Below are positions 13,601-26,700 of a stretch of 64,000 bases of DNA, piece by piece. The stretch is from Macquaria australasica (Eukaryota > Chordata > Actinopteri > Centrarchiformes > Percichthyidae): assembly GCA_005408345.1 (NCBI GenBank), contig SEMN01000041.1:1357501-1421500 (forward strand), read 5' to 3'. The translations under genes were made by a program, and so were the position numbers. Within the stretch, counting starts at the first letter, position 1. Each line of letters begins with the position of its first letter. The notes under the pieces were generated by a model. That model was given only the letters and a program-made list of their open reading frames with translations. It searched no databases and had not been told where the DNA came from.

Positions 13601-16600
13601 TGTATTTCAACGCCATCTTCCAGCGCCCTCCCGTTTTGTTGTTTCTCCTGGGAAACTTCCGTAATTTGCATGGCCCTCGAACTTTATGATGAATTAATAA
13701 ATAAATAAATGTGGTTATTTATTTATTTATTTATTTATTATCCGAGCCCGTATTTTGAAACCTAAATATTGGCATGTATGATAAAATTCTCTCCCCGGTA
13801 AGCTTGCAACGTGGCTCGTAAAGTTTGTAGCTTGCATCTGGGCAAAGGACGGCAGGTGTTGTCTGCCTGGGTTCACAACAGTTACAACGGTTTTCAACAG
13901 GGAACAAATAAAAAAGCCTCAAAACATTCATAGATACTTCTCAAATCACCCCTCTTGCTGCTGTTGATATGTATGCTCAGTATTTTCCAAACTATCCTTG
14001 CTTCACCAATAAATCAATATGAACTGCAGAACGTTGGAGCCACGAGGAGGCAAAGGCAGAACAATAACGAAGTGTATTGGGCAATATTGTGGAAAAACCA
14101 GAGCTGTGTCCCAAATCCATACAACATACTAATAGTATCATAAATCAGTGTGCTTTTTTGTGATACAAGACACAATCAGACTGTGACCTTAGAATGCAAC
14201 TGCCGATTAAACTTCACAACAACAAATAAACAAGGATCTAAAGATTTAATGCTTTACTTTTTGTTTTCGGAGATCTCCCGGACGTTGTATAACCACAATC
14301 CACCATTTGTTGCTGTGAGTTTCTTTTTGCATTTCATTGTGAGACAATAGTTCAAAAGCACATTAAAAAATCAAATGGATTTAGTATGCATACAGACATG
14401 AATGCATATTATTTTTCCTATGTGAATACACTACTACATACTCATTAGTATGTAGTATGGAACTGGGACACAGCCCACGAGTGCTTTGTCTTTCCTCTTG
14501 AACAGTTAAAAATGTGAGTAGGTTGGAGGAGTTGTGTGTTTTGAGAGCCTGAAATCTCTGCCCAGAGTAATCGTTGAACATTTGCATAAAACACACATAT
14601 ATTTTATACTGACACAGTATAAAAACAATCACAATGTATCAAATGACAGTGTGAAAGGGGTCGCTCATAGTAATGAACCTACAATGAATTATCACCCAAA
14701 TCTGCAGCTCCCCTCAGCTTTATGGAGCTTTATAAGGAGTTTAAGCTCATTGTTAGATGTTTAGCTGCAACTTTACTGTGGTTCACTCACCCTGCTGTTG
14801 TTTTCTGCCGCAGAAGGCAGCTATTTTCAGCAAAAAAAGCTCTAAAAACCCCACTGTACACTACCTGCTCAACACCAAACGGCAGACAGACACAGTTACA
14901 GACTAGCTGGTGGACATAGTGGAGGATTTAGCAGCTAAAGAGCCAGATATTTCCCTCAGGAGGTGGTAGAGACCAAAAACAGAGCTCAAAGAGAGTGAAT
15001 ATTGGACTTTATTTATATATTGGCCAGATGGCCAGAAACATGACTCCAAATGAATGATAGTGTTGCTCCGCTGGATGTGTAAATAAGCAACTGTTTGTTA
15101 ACAAGTTAACCATATCAACTTGTTTCTGCTGCCCCCAAGTGGCCAAAAAAAATCAGTTATTACAGATTTAACTCTATTTTGTCCCTTTAAATTAAAGAAC
15201 GTAACATTGTGTATTTTTTTTAACTGTGTGAATGATAAAGAGACATTTTCAAAATCTGAATAAGAAAATAAAAACTGAATTTCTCTATATTGTTGCAGAC
15301 CCTCCCCGTGAGCCCCTGGTAAACGACTCTATGACGGTACAGGAGGGAATGTCGCTGGCCCTGCACTGTAGTACCCAGGGCAGCCCGGCCCCAACCCTCA
15401 CCTGGCTGAAGGACGGGGAGCTGGTGGGCACCATCACCGCCGACGAGCTGTCAGTTCTGGAGATCTTGGAGATCACACCGCAGGGAGACGGACAGTACCG
15501 CTGCCTGGCAGAGAACGAGCACGGAAGAGCTAGTAGCTCCCTCAACATCACTGTTGAGTGTGAGTGCTTCACTGTCCTGCATTTCACCCAACAGTAGTGT
15601 AAAAAAGTAGGACATAGAATAATAATGACCTATAATGAGCACCTTTAAAGTTGCTGTTACAACTTTTTGAAGTGCAATATTCAGCTTATATGAATTACAC
15701 TTGCAGAGTTTCAAAAATATCCTACTTCCATTGAGTAAATAATCATTTTTAACCAATTCTTGACAAAAAACACTTGTCCGCACCAAATTATGAAGTATAA
15801 CTGAAAAAAAACTTATGTTTAATATTCATATAAATTCATATTGAGTGGTGTCATTGTAGCTCTTTACTTTGCTGCCTTCCTCAATAGATGCCCCCGTCCT
15901 TCTGGAGGAGTCAAAGTGTACGGTGGTGAGGGAGGGTGTCCAATGTGTCTGCATGGCCACAGGAAACCCTGAACCCACCATCGAGTTCTACCTGCCCGAC
16001 CTGAATGTCACCATCAACGAAACAGATGGCCGGTACAACTTCTACACACACACAGATGGACACACCTCCACGGGTATGATCAAGCTGCGGGAGAAAGGCG
16101 AGCGGGTCGACAACGGCCCTGCCGTCAACGTCCACTGCAGCATCTACAACATATACGGAAGAGAGAGCGTACACCTGGAGCTACAGCAGGAGAGTGAGTA
16201 GAGACTAACTGCACACCAAAAGCGATTCTTTACTTTTGATTCTTGTAGTGATGTTTGATAAAATCGTATAAGAATTTCCTCCTTCTGCCTCTTCTTCGTC
16301 ATCTTTCTAATAGCATTCTCATGTGTTATGCAGCCTATCCTTATTTAAACCAATATGACATTATTGTAAAATTTAAAGGCTAAGTCTGGCGATATTCTAC
16401 ATTTTTCTTATTGTCAATGAATCCCATGAAAAGACCAAAACCATCAATAAATTGATCCTACAAACAAGTGTGGTCTGTGTCGCCAAAGCCTGATATATCT
16501 TATTCCTTTGTGCTGTAGATCTCCATTGTTGTCCAAAAACTATTAAAAACACACCAGTGAGCCACACCGTTGCACTAGGTGACATGTTACTTCATTACCA

Positions 16601-18574
16601 TGAACATGGGCACTGTAGTTTATTTTGAGTCGACCCCATATACGCTGCCCTGTTGCTGTAAATTAAATGTGTGTTGATCCGCAGCAGAAACTAGTCCCCA
16701 AGAAATGCACTATTTCCTCCTGTTTGAGTAACATTTTCTAAAACCTACAGTGCCCATCTGTTTCAGTCTTTCCCTAAATTGATGCAATCATTTTTTATTT
16801 GGTAGGCTGCATAATGGAGGTTTGAGATAGTGTCTTCCTCTTCCCTATGCTCTTCTTTTCCTTATATGGTGTCTTCTTGTTGGCCAGGTGCACCGTATTT
16901 CCATGTGAAGTTCAATATGTTGGTCAATAATGAAGTTGTATGCCCTCATTTTTAATTTTGATCACCTTCATTTCCAGAAAAGTACATGATGGCAGTTATA
17001 GTTGGCACCATTGGAGGAGTGGCGGTCATAGCCTTCATTATTGCAGCAGTAAGATACGTTGGCCACAACAACAAGAAGTGAGTATAAATGACAAACTAAT
17101 GGAGAGAGCGATGCGAGGCAGAAGTAGTCATTTTCCTCACTAAGCATTTTCTGAAATCCAAGGAAACACTTAAGCCTAGTCATCCATTCTAAAACACATT
17201 GATGCACATTGTACATGAGTGAATGTGGGATTGATGTGGACGTGAGAATCATTTCTCCAGAGCAATTTCAGTTTATTTGCCACGACAAGTCCCTGTTGAA
17301 ATCGTTGGAGATCCACATTGGCTGCCTTGTGGAGTGGGTTAGTAAGCTGGACTAACCTTATATTTTGCAGGCACAATTCCCTGCTCTGACACTGCTTCTG
17401 TATCCTTGACCTGCTACGCTAAATACAACCCAGGTGGCCCTCTTAACCAAGGTGCTTTATTTTAGCCTCAAGGCATATTTGGACCCCCAAATTTGCAAGC
17501 TTTCTCTGGCAAATCACCCCTGAAGTGGGTGTGAGCTCAGCGACTAAACCCATAATTTTAACCACGTCACTCGCAGCCATAGTTGCCCTCCAGCATAACC
17601 TTACAGAGCTTGTTGTTTTAAAATGGATGCCCAGGCTTGGCGTGTCACCCTGCGTTAGTGGCAGTCGAGACCGAGTCTGATTATGTGACTCCGTCCCCCA
17701 GAGAGAATGGCAACCCTAGGCAGGACGTGGTCCTGGAGAACCCAGCTTTGTACTACAGCGCAGTCAAGAAGGACAAACAAAATCTGAGGAAGAAAGTGGT
17801 GAGACATGCTGATGTCAATGATTATGATTATGATGGAGGATGGGTTGGATGACCATTCTCAAATTGTTTGGGGTTATAGTTCTGTGTAATGCAACAAGTG
17901 TGAGACCCCATTTTGACCTCTGAAAATGAGGTAATAGAAGAAATCTCTCCCACTAGCAGTCCAGTAGCTCCAACCATGACCTTTCCAAACACTGTTTTCT
18001 CTTGCTTTCATCGCTTCTCTGCGTTTTTCTGTCTGTTTTTCTCTCCCCTAACTCTTGCACAGCTTAAGACAGAGCTGTTGGGCTCAAAGTTTAACTCCAT
18101 TCTAGAGGAGACTACGGTAAGGTTCCTAAACAAATCCCCATTAAAAACACAAGCCTCAGTGACAGATGCATCTCCTCGCATTTCAGCTTACGTGTTCTGT
18201 ACACTGCCGTTTGTTTCCGAAACTGCCTTCTGCATGGCTGCATCATTGCTAACTCAAACTGCCAAACTAACAGGAAACATCTCAATCTCCTTGTCAGTTG
18301 TCGACCAGTAACCACTAACATTTCTTTATGGTGTCTGTTGCGCTCGTCTGTCATCTGAGGTGTCACCGGCACCTTGCCAGTAATTTGTGCCGCTGATCGG
18401 TCCTTCTGTCTGCAGGGAGAAGACGGGGATTATCAACCTGTGGGCTCTATGGCAGGACTGGAGAAGCAAGAGCTGAATTACGCTGCTCTGGAGTTTATTG
18501 GGGCCAGGCCCAGGGAGGGGGCCACAGGGAGGGGGGATGACGGCAGCAACTACACGGAAATCAAAGCCAAATGA
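10690..18574 (+). CDS. mag: myelin-associated glycoprotein (Siglec-4), 10 coding exons, 648 aa
   Basis: Exons: 10690-10735, 10868-11236, 11546-11842, 13100-13357, 15299-15559, 15888-16193, 16978-17077, 17702-17798, 18063-18116, 18416-18574. They sum to 1947 bp, giving 648 aa plus stop; human L-MAG is 626 aa. Order: signal peptide (MWCLELLLPLLLI), V-set, four C2-type domains, TM (VIVGTIGGVAVIAFIIAAV), tail. The V-set keeps CVVIPC and GIWYF, and YYFR places Arg at residue 118, the number of the sialic-acid Arg in human MAG. PPVVF..RT.VVHES and LLGDL are MAG-specific. The tail has LYYSAV, LNYAAL and SNYTEI, which fit the ITIM pattern; human MAG ends in AEYAEI. MAG is a glial adhesion receptor at the axon-myelin interface that binds sialylated gangliosides. 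The start of exon 8 is uncertain: 17702 is the only acceptor in phase with donor 17077. The first 650 aa-level identity rests on family recognition, not a search. Confidence 0.95.
12240..12640 (-). repeat. dispersed repeat in mag intron (reverse copy of 22270/47640 family)
   Basis: It contains CTGTGAGGCTGTA, GAGCTAAATGCTAAC and GATGCTAATATGCTGA. These are reverse complements of blocks at 22300-22460 and 47900-48040. Its outer part (about 12430-12600) matches the style of the sequence at 47740-47830 on the other strand (initial ATG..GGTGC.., dinucleotide-poor). Likely a decayed non-autonomous element of unknown class. Confidence 0.6.
13377..13443. repeat. short inverted-repeat element
   Basis: The left arm (GTGTACCAATTCC) pairs with the right arm (GGAATTGGGAC) around a short loop. 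Its ends resemble those of the element at 14103-14474, so this is probably a solo or internally deleted copy of the same family. Confidence 0.5.
14103..14474. repeat. MITE-like element with about 35-bp terminal inverted repeats
   Basis: The left end GCTGTGTCCCAAATCCATAC and the reverse complement of the right end, GCTGTGTCCCAGTTCCATAC, match over about 35 bp with few differences. The interior is AT-rich with no transposase frame. It sits in the mag intron between the D3 and D4 exons. I could not define a target duplication. Confidence 0.7.
14637..15165 (+). repeat. dispersed repeat, copy 2 of the family at 6960-7135
   Basis: It shares ordered blocks with 6960-7135 and extends further, through GTGAATATTGG and GGCCAGATGGCCAG to AAGTGGCC. 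It is intronic in mag and carries no coding frame of its own. Confidence 0.65.
16376..16760 (+). repeat. probable interspersed repeat in mag intron before the TM exon
   Basis: The sequence from AAAGGCTAAGTCTGGCGATA onward has the look of a widespread fish repeat (recognition from memory, not a search). No terminal repeat pair was found inside the window. Confidence 0.4.
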
Positions 18575-21500
18575 ATCGCAATCCTTCCCTGATCCCTCGG
18601 CTATGCGAGACGCAGTGGCAGCCCCAACACATCTTCTGCCCCATATACTGTGTAACAACCCACCCCCCTCCTCTACTGGATTTCACCCTGCATATGATGA
18701 CTCCTTGTCTCTCATTTCTTCAGATTTGTCACATATAATGTACCACCCGATGCCAGTACGTCCCCCTCACGCTGCCCCTCCTCCATGGGACGCCCCTTCA
18801 CACGCCGTCGTTTTGGAAAACTGGTACTTTTTTGGGTCGGAGCATGACCCACTGGACAATGTAAAAGAAATTATTTAAATTTCTATCCTCACTTGTAGTA
18901 CATGGGCTCTAAAACATGCAGTGTTAACCAGCAACCATGTTTTTGTTGCTTTCTCCATGTTCTTCATTGTGATTGTTGATGTTATTGTCAAACGACAGAC
19001 ATCTGAGTGCTCACATATGTCTCACTATTTGCTCTACATCTATCTCTTGTAACTGTCACTGTGTCTGCTGCCAGTCGAAGCATCAGGGCAAGGAGTAACG
19101 GCGCTTTTTGTTCTCTTATATTTATGTGTCTGTCAGCTGAGAGCAAACCTCTCCTCTCTTTCCTTTGGCTAATTACATCCCAAGAAGATAACCGACTGAG
19201 GCGAGAGACGGAAACGCATCTTGTTACCACTTAATTGTATTTAATGTGTGCTGTGACTCGGTAGCCTCTTTAATGGGAAAAAAAAATGTCACCGTCACTT
19301 TTGATAATAATTGAAGAGGTTTTGTAAATTCAAGTGGTACACTGTCCATTTCTGAAAAATGTCACGGCTTCTTTTCAGCATTTCCTTGTTAACTGTAGAA
19401 CGTGTTGAGATTTTTGGGGAATTTCCTGCACTGTGGCCAACGCAAAATGTCTGTCTCATCTTCTACATCTTCTCCCTAAAACACGTGTTCTAGCTCTCTG
19501 ATTGATCTGGAAAATACAGACCTAAAGCACAACGTATTTGCGCGTAAGCGGCCAAAGTGTTATATCTTTTAGACAATGTGTGTGTGTATGCGTGTGTGTA
19601 TTCAAATCGTGCTGAAAGATCATAGGACACTGATCGCTGACCGCTGGGGTCTTTGGGAAGTTCGAGCATCACTTCACTTGAGAAGTTGATGCTTTATTCT
19701 CACAGAGTTGCATCAGATGTTTGAATGACAAAAAGTGATGCTGACTAGCCAGTTGGTTGTGCTATTCAAAGACATTTGATGAACCTGTGATGTAATATCA
19801 AAGCGCACTAATAGTCTAACTTTACAATGAGGATGTCAATAATATATATTAATAAGATGTATATTGATAGGGAAAGGGATGCCAGTATGTACAGTAAATA
19901 TCCTGCATGACTGTTTTATCAGCAGGCACACATTTAAGTATTAAATTATGGATAAAAGCCAGTGTGGGAAGTAGAAACATTCAAATACTTTTGACTGAAC
20001 ACTGTCTTAATATGAGTTTAGGGTGCAGGGTGGAACCTTATTATTGACTGTGATTGCAGTTGATTTAACGTGTAATACCTGCTGTGTTAATCTATCTTTT
20101 TTTATTAACCATTAAAAGGGAACTCCAGCAATATAGTATTGCACTTCCAATAAATTGGGTGACTCACAAGAGACAGAATTAAATAAAGATTGGTCCAAAT
20201 CAAAGCAGCAGAGGCCGAGATGTCCTGACTTTTAGTCCACAGTATGGGTCAAGTTCCAAACCCACTGGGTCCTACATTACCCATAATGCAACCAATAGCA
20301 TCTTTTTGTTAGACCCTCCCTGCCTGGTAAAAGCCATGTCTTTCAAACTCCATGGGCCTATTGTAATTCTGCCTTCAGTTATGAAATTGCAGTCTCCTTT
20401 ATTAGGCTGAGATAACCCTGATGACATCACCAGGGGTTATTTTGTCAGACTTTACAAAGCTCCATTAGCAGACATTATACAACTGTTTTGCCCATGACAA
20501 ATACCTGACCTTTTATGTCAGAGTTCCCCTTTAATGTTTACAAAGACTCTCAACCCACCAATGAAGCCGCCACTGTGTTTTGTCCACTAAACTCCACTAC
20601 TTCCACTTTGCATCACGTCTTGCAGGTCATACACCTCTGTTGCTCTCAGAAGTGCTTAAAAGTAACTCATAGACACACTGCAGCCTTAACTGACTAACAT
20701 GGTCTGTCATTTTAAGTAAGACAACAGGTAATGATTGATTGTTAATTTTAATGGGTCTATTTTCACTTTCATTCAATTACCAATGTAGTGAAAATACAAA
20801 TTGATGTGTATTGTAAAGTGTGTTGGATTGTTGTAACAATGTGAGTCATGATAAACAATTTTGCCATCTAAATGAATCATGCAAAACAATTCCCTAGTCA
20901 GTTTTCTCTGCACAAAATGATTTCTAAAATACTGGAAGTAATATCTAGCTGTTGATGTGCAATGATCTCTTCTTGAAGATTGAAATTACTTTTGATTCAC
21001 ATGCTATGAGTAAGGCTTTATAAATGTATGTTATGAAACAACGTCGTACTGTGGCAGTCATTTAAAATGATGGATTAAGTTCATCAAGGCAGTAGCGTGT
21101 CTCTGTGAGATGTTTCTAATTGGTTTTACAATCAGTGGAAGTACAAAATACAGCAAAATTACACTATGAGGAGTACTTCAGTTTAAGCTGTTCACATGAA
21201 CCCAAATAAATCTCTCTCTGCCAAAACCCCAGTTTGAATAAACCGTGTTGATGAAGCGTCAGGTTGCCTCTGACGCAGGGCTAAGGTAGATGATAAGGAT
21301 AAGATGTGTAGGATCATTTTTCTGACATCAAAACATACCCATAATGCTGTGCTGTGCAGGTCTGACTACATGTGAAACAAGTGAGATCTCACCAGATGCT
21401 TTGTCGTGTTGGTGGCGGCATCACTGTCACTATTTTAGTAGCCGCATAACAGTTACTGTTGTAACAGACGAGTTGTTGCCTGTTTCTGTTTTTAAACTTC

Positions 21501-22269
21501 TTTTAACTCATGTTTGAAGTATTAAAATGAAACATGTAGAGTGCAGACAAATGAGCCAACTTTGTATGAAATTTAACTTGAGTCAGAATTAAATACTGTA
21601 GATTTCTTTAAAAAACCTAAGCAGGTCTGTAAAATGTATTGGTATGTAATACAAAAAGCTAGGTACAGAGGTTGAACGTTATTTACACACTGTAAAAATA
21701 CAGTTCTCTGTGCATGTAAACAAAGGCAGTGTCAACCAGCTATTCTGACTCACATTAGCCTTTTATTAAGACATTGTTCTGTCGACCTAATGATGGATAT
21801 GATGGCTAGCATTCTTAAATCGCCTGTCTGCACAAATTCAGTAACCAGTTCCTGTCTTTAAATGCATCATGGGGGGTTTATTTTTTATTAAATCTTTTGA
21901 AAAAGCAGAAATATCAAATATGTCTTACCTAATCTTTTGTCACAATGTGTTGTAAAGCAAATTTGTATGTCCTATACTTTGTGGTGATCATAATTGTCAT
22001 TATGGAGATGTTTTTTTTGATATATGATTGACACAATAATTCAGATCAGTTTTTTTGCAATCTCCCTGCACATTAGCACTGTTATTTAATGACAGTAGGA
22101 TTTCTGCAACTATGTAGTTTGCTTGCTCTTTTAGTTTAAACAAGTCTTTCATGCCTCAAGCAAATTCATCTGTCTTCAGTTCCACGCAAACATAAATAAA
22201 ATAAAAACAACACAAAATGGAAACAGTTGGTTATTGATAGAAAACAAACAGTTTGTGTCTCATGCTGTC
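18575..22269. other. mag 3'UTR and intergenic DNA
   Basis: The stretch just after the mag stop is GC-richer and probably 3'UTR, but I cannot place its end. AATAAA motifs occur near 20177 (inside a MITE), 21202 and 21236. A TTAA-flanked element sits at 20116-20530. I see no further gene between mag and the CD22-like array. Confidence 0.5.
20116..20530. mobile_element. TTAA-flanked MITE
   Basis: It is flanked by TTAA at 20112-20115 and 20531-20534. The ends are inverted: AAGGGAACTCC on the left and GAGTTCCCCT on the right. There is no internal transposase frame. TTAA duplication is the mark of piggyBac- and Kolobok-type transposition, so this is a non-autonomous derivative of one of these. Confidence 0.6.
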
Positions 22270-22540
22270 TCCTGTCTTTGTTTTAAAAAGCATGACATCA
22301 GCCTCAACAGGTGTTGGCATGCTAACATGCTAAACTATGAACATTACCTGATAAACATCAGCATGTTAGCATTGTCACTGTGTGCATGTTAGCATGCTGA
22401 CGTTAGTATTTAGCTCAAAGCTCTGCTGTGCCTTCGTACAGCCTCACAGAGCCACTTGCAATCTTGCTGGCAAACTCCTAACTTGTTTCAAATTGACCAT
22501 CAGATGCAGCCTGACTCAAGATGTTGCAGCAGCTCAAAGT
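22270..22540 (+). repeat. dispersed repeat, paralogue of 47880-48180
   Basis: It carries the self-complementary blocks GGCATGCTAACATGC and CAGCATGTTAGCA, followed by TTTAGCTCAAAGCTCTGCTG and CAGCCTCACAGAG. The same order is found at 47925-48035. It precedes CD22L-1 just as the other copy precedes the CD22L-X remnant, so it travelled with the segmental duplication. Confidence 0.75.
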
Positions 22541-23185
22541 GTGAACAGGAAGTCATCCGATATGTACAGGCTGTGATGCTATACAAGGTCATATACTACA
22601 ACTGAATAAGTACCACAGTGACTTTGCAGGAAACGTCTTCACACAAGACATTCACTAAAAACACGTAACTTTCCATTAATTTTTCAGTCGTGAAGGTGGA
22701 GCTTCTCAATTGGATATGTAGCATGATGCATTTTGTGATAAGATATTGCAAAATATAAGCGATTAAAAATACAAATGCAGGGCTCTTGCTAAGAGGCTGC
22801 ATAGATAAAATGGTGAACTAGGATAAATGCTAATTGAATCTCTCTTCTCTTTGAATCAGCAGGTATTTAATACACTTAATCAGTGACAAAAACTCTCAAA
22901 AGACCATCATTACTCAGCTACCACTGTGGATATGTATCATGCATTACAATGTACTGTAGAATAGAAATGAAAATACACTATAATATGACCAAAAGTTATT
23001 CAATTCTGTAAAACCAACTAAGTCACTAAAACTGCATGATCTGTTCAAAACATGTTCAAGTTAAATTGTTGCAATAACAACATTTTAAAAAAAAGATCAC
23101 ACACCTACTGTACTTCCCATTTCTTTCTAATGACAGAAAAAACATACAAAAAATGTCTTTACTTTTTACTGTTAGACACTAACCA
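22541..23185 (+). promoter_or_regulatory. CD22L-1 5' flanking block with ETS and PU.1-like sites
   Basis: ACAGGAAGTC (22545-22554) matches the ETS consensus, and TACTTCCC (23111-23118) is a PU.1/Spi-type core on the bottom strand. Both lie at comparable positions in the flanks of the other CD22-like units. The segment from 22640 to 23040 also matches about 48200-48650 upstream of CD22L-X. No TATA box was recognised. Confidence 0.45.
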
Positions 23186-23293
23186 CAAACAGAGAAAAAA
23201 TAGAAAGGAGAAGGTGGAGAGAAAGAGTCGGTTTCTGTAAAAGTCACGCAGCAGGGATCACTGTTGAGAGAAGAGAGGACAAGGCAGAAAGAG
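23186..23293 (+). other. CD22L-1 5'UTR exon
   Basis: A purine-rich block (AGAGAAGAGAGGACAAGG) ends at GAAAGAG|GTAAAACACAAC. The same exon end and donor recur in all five units, which is good evidence that it is a real spliced leader. The upstream end is an estimate. Confidence 0.6.
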
Positions 23294-23726
23294 GTAAAAC
23301 ACAACTTTTACCTTTTACAGTATACATATCTTTTTGAGTAATTCATTATTTCCTGAATAACATCATAAAAATGTATAAGTGCTGTTGTTGAGCTGTTGTA
23401 AAGTTTATTCATATAGCAACTTTCTAGAACAGATGTCAAATGTCTCAAAGTAAAAGAGTCAGGATAGTCGCACCCCAGAGTAATCAAAGCTGAAGTAGGC
23501 TTTGGAATACCGTTGAAAGCTCTGGAAAAACTTGATAAGTGAACCATGAGTTTATAATATTTCATCACAGATGCATTAAAATATGTGCTGTTAGTTGGGG
23601 AGCTGTTTCTGAAACAGTTTCATCAACTGAACTTCCTGTTTTGTCTTTTATCCTCTTTGTATAAAGTGTTTGTGCTTCTGAACAGGAGAGTTTGTCCTGT
23701 GGAGGGTTACAGGGTATGAAATCAGG

Positions 23727-26700
23727 ATGTTTGTTCTCATCTGGGTGACTCTGCTGTTCCCTGTGAGAGGCAGCAATGCAGACACAGGTATGCATCTCTA
23801 TTGTAATCTTGTTATGATGCCAATATTATTTTTTCAATTTTTCAAATAGAATTATGAATTATAAATAGCCTGAAATAATTTGCGGTGATAAATGTGCCTT
23901 TAAATGTTTTACTGAAAAGCTCCAAAACTACAAATATTTAGACTTTCCACCTTGACTTTAGCAGCACATTCATTAGATGATTCAAAGCCCCTATTCACTT
24001 TGAAACTCTGGGACGGATTGTTATTTAATAGCTTACCAAAGATAAAATGGGTAAAGAAATATGTGAAATATTGAAATTCCATTATGTTGTTTACACTGCT
24101 GAGCATAACAGCAGTTATAGAAAACAAAATTGTCATTTGTTAAATATGTTGATTGTCAAAATTTGAATATCCTCTGTCCCTGTTTTCTCTCACTGTTTGC
24201 ATTAACAGGTGCATCACTGAAGGGAAGAAGACACTGTCAAAGTGGATTCTGTATCACTCTTACTGAAGGAGAAATAACAGCAGAGGCTGGACTCTGTGTT
24301 GTGATACCGTGCTCTTTCATCACTCGTTATAGCTTTATACCCCAAAATATGGTTTGGTACAAATGTGAACAATCTAAATCAAGATGTGGTGATTCAGACG
24401 TGATATTCCACACTAACAAGAACAACAACAAAGTTCAGCCAGGGTTCAAAGGACGAGTGTCACTGTTGGAGCCTGACGTGAGTCTGAACAACTGCAGCAT
24501 CAACATCAATGACCTCACTGAGTCAGACTCTGGATCATATCAGCTCAGAGTTAATGGTGTTAACCAGTATGGGAATGCAGATGGATTTACATTCGCTCCA
24601 AGAGCAACTGTCTCTGTTAAAGGTATGAAGAGCTACAACAAATATATACAGTGAATTTGGTCATTGTTGTGAACTGCACCAACATATTTGTTGTATTTAT
24701 AGAGCATGAAGTAAGAGTAAACTCTGGGCAACTAGTAGGAACTGCATCAGTTCCTGATATAACTCCTATTTATTGCCCCATTGAAATGTTTAACAAAGTA
24801 TCTGATTATTTTAGCTCACATTTAAGTGAATGATGACATTCAGGCTGCTCACCTGATTGAACTCATGGACTGCTCTCCCATTAGATCTGACCCAGAAGCC
24901 CACAGTGATGATTCCTCCTCTGGCAGAGGGACAGCAGACCACACTGACCTGCACTGCTCCTGGTCTCTGCTCTGGATCTGCTCCTAAAATCACCTGGATG
25001 TGGAGAGGAGCAGGAGAGAACGACTCCCACATCACAGGAAACATCACTGCTTTCAAGACTGAGAATCTGACTGCTGTCACACAGAGACACAGCTCAACTT
25101 TGACCTTCATCTCTTCAGCTGAACACCACGGCACCAATGTCACCTGTAAGGTCAGCTTCACAAACAACATCCCTACAGAGGAGACAGTGACTCTGAATGT
25201 GACCTGTGAGTATTGTGCATACTGCGCTTTATTCTCACTTTTTATCTAAAATATTTCTTAAGAGATGTGCGCTCATATCATTTCTGATTTTACAACATCA
25301 ACTGTTTTTGCAGGAAAGTTGGGAATTTAGGGATGCTGTAACATTGTATATAATACAGTATATCATTTTGTCTCATAGATGTGAAGGAAGTGAAAATCAC
25401 TGGGAATGCAACTGTGAAGGAGGGTGAGACTCTGAATCTGACCTGCAGTGTTGAAAGTTTCCCTCCTTCTCTTATCACGTGGACTAAATTTTCTGACAAC
25501 AACAAGCAAATTGGAACCGAAACTAATTTGCAATATGACACTTTAACTGACCTGCACAACGACACTGAAAACCACCTGCAGGAAGAAAGTGGAATGGGCA
25601 TATTTTCCATCTCTAACGTGACAGCAGAAGATTCTGGACAGTACATCTGCACAGCAAAACACCTGAACAACACCCTGATGGAAAAAGTTGATGTAACAGT
25701 GATGTGTAAGTACGTTGTACAATTGTTCTAAGACAGAACATTTCTGATAGTAAATTCCTCTTTCTTATAATCAGGTAACTGAAACTATGAGTTGAGAGCA
25801 GAGAACACCCTTAATAAGCCTGCTGAATTCATATATTTTCTTTAAAATTTGCTTCACAGATATGAAGAAAGCTGTAATCATTGGGGATTCAGCTGTTCAG
25901 GCGGGAGACACTCTGAATCTGACCTGCAGTGTTGAAAGTTTTCCTCCATCTCACATCACATGGACTATACTTGTTTCCAACACAAACCTGCACAATGGAC
26001 CTGCTACTGACCTGCAGAACGACACTGGATCAGCCACACTTGTCATCCATAATGTGACGGCAGAAGACTCTGGACAGTACATCTGCACAGCAAAACACCT
26101 GGACACGACTGTGAATATATATGCTGACGTAACTGTGACTTGTAAGTAGACTGTACTAATCTTCTTGAAAAGGAAGTTTATGTTCACATTTCACAGTGTC
26201 AGGATTTGGTTGTGATTCTACTTGTGTGTTTACAGGGTTTTCAAAGATCTTAAAAAGCTCTGGATGTGAGGTTCAGTCTGAGGTCCTGACTTGTGTGTGT
26301 ATCAGTGAGGGGTTTCCTTTACCCACCATCAGATGGCCGCTATTGAAGAACCACACTGAGTACTCTGTCATTACCTCTGTGTCACACCACACAGTCAGTA
26401 GCACTGCCACCCTAACTGTAAAGGACCACAGCAACAATGCTGTGGAGTGTGTCAGCAGCAATGAAAATGGAGAAGCAAAGGAAAACCTCATCATCAGAAT
26501 TTCAGAGAGGCGAGAAGGTGAACACACACACATAACACACTCAGCACTCAGTAACACTCAGCACCAATCACTGATATCAATAAGACTACTAAAAACTACT
26601 AAAGGGACTATTAAAATTAACTGTAGGTCAGAGGGTGGACTTTTTTTTTCCTTCTAACCTTTCTCCTTTAAAAAACAAACAAAACAGGAATGATCAAATG

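Noticed and set aside
17371..17400. Possible mag exon after the acceptor at 17370 (tattttgcag)
   Set aside because: Read in the phase required by donor 17077 it meets TGA within seven codons.
17635..17665. Acceptors for mag exon 8 at 17635, 17659 and 17665
   Set aside because: Out of phase with the TM exon donor at 17077 unless an unseen exon lies between.
22300..22400. Palindromic GCATGCTAAC blocks as a regulatory hairpin
   Set aside because: The same blocks occur at 47925-48010 and, reversed, in the mag intron, so they are part of a dispersed repeat.
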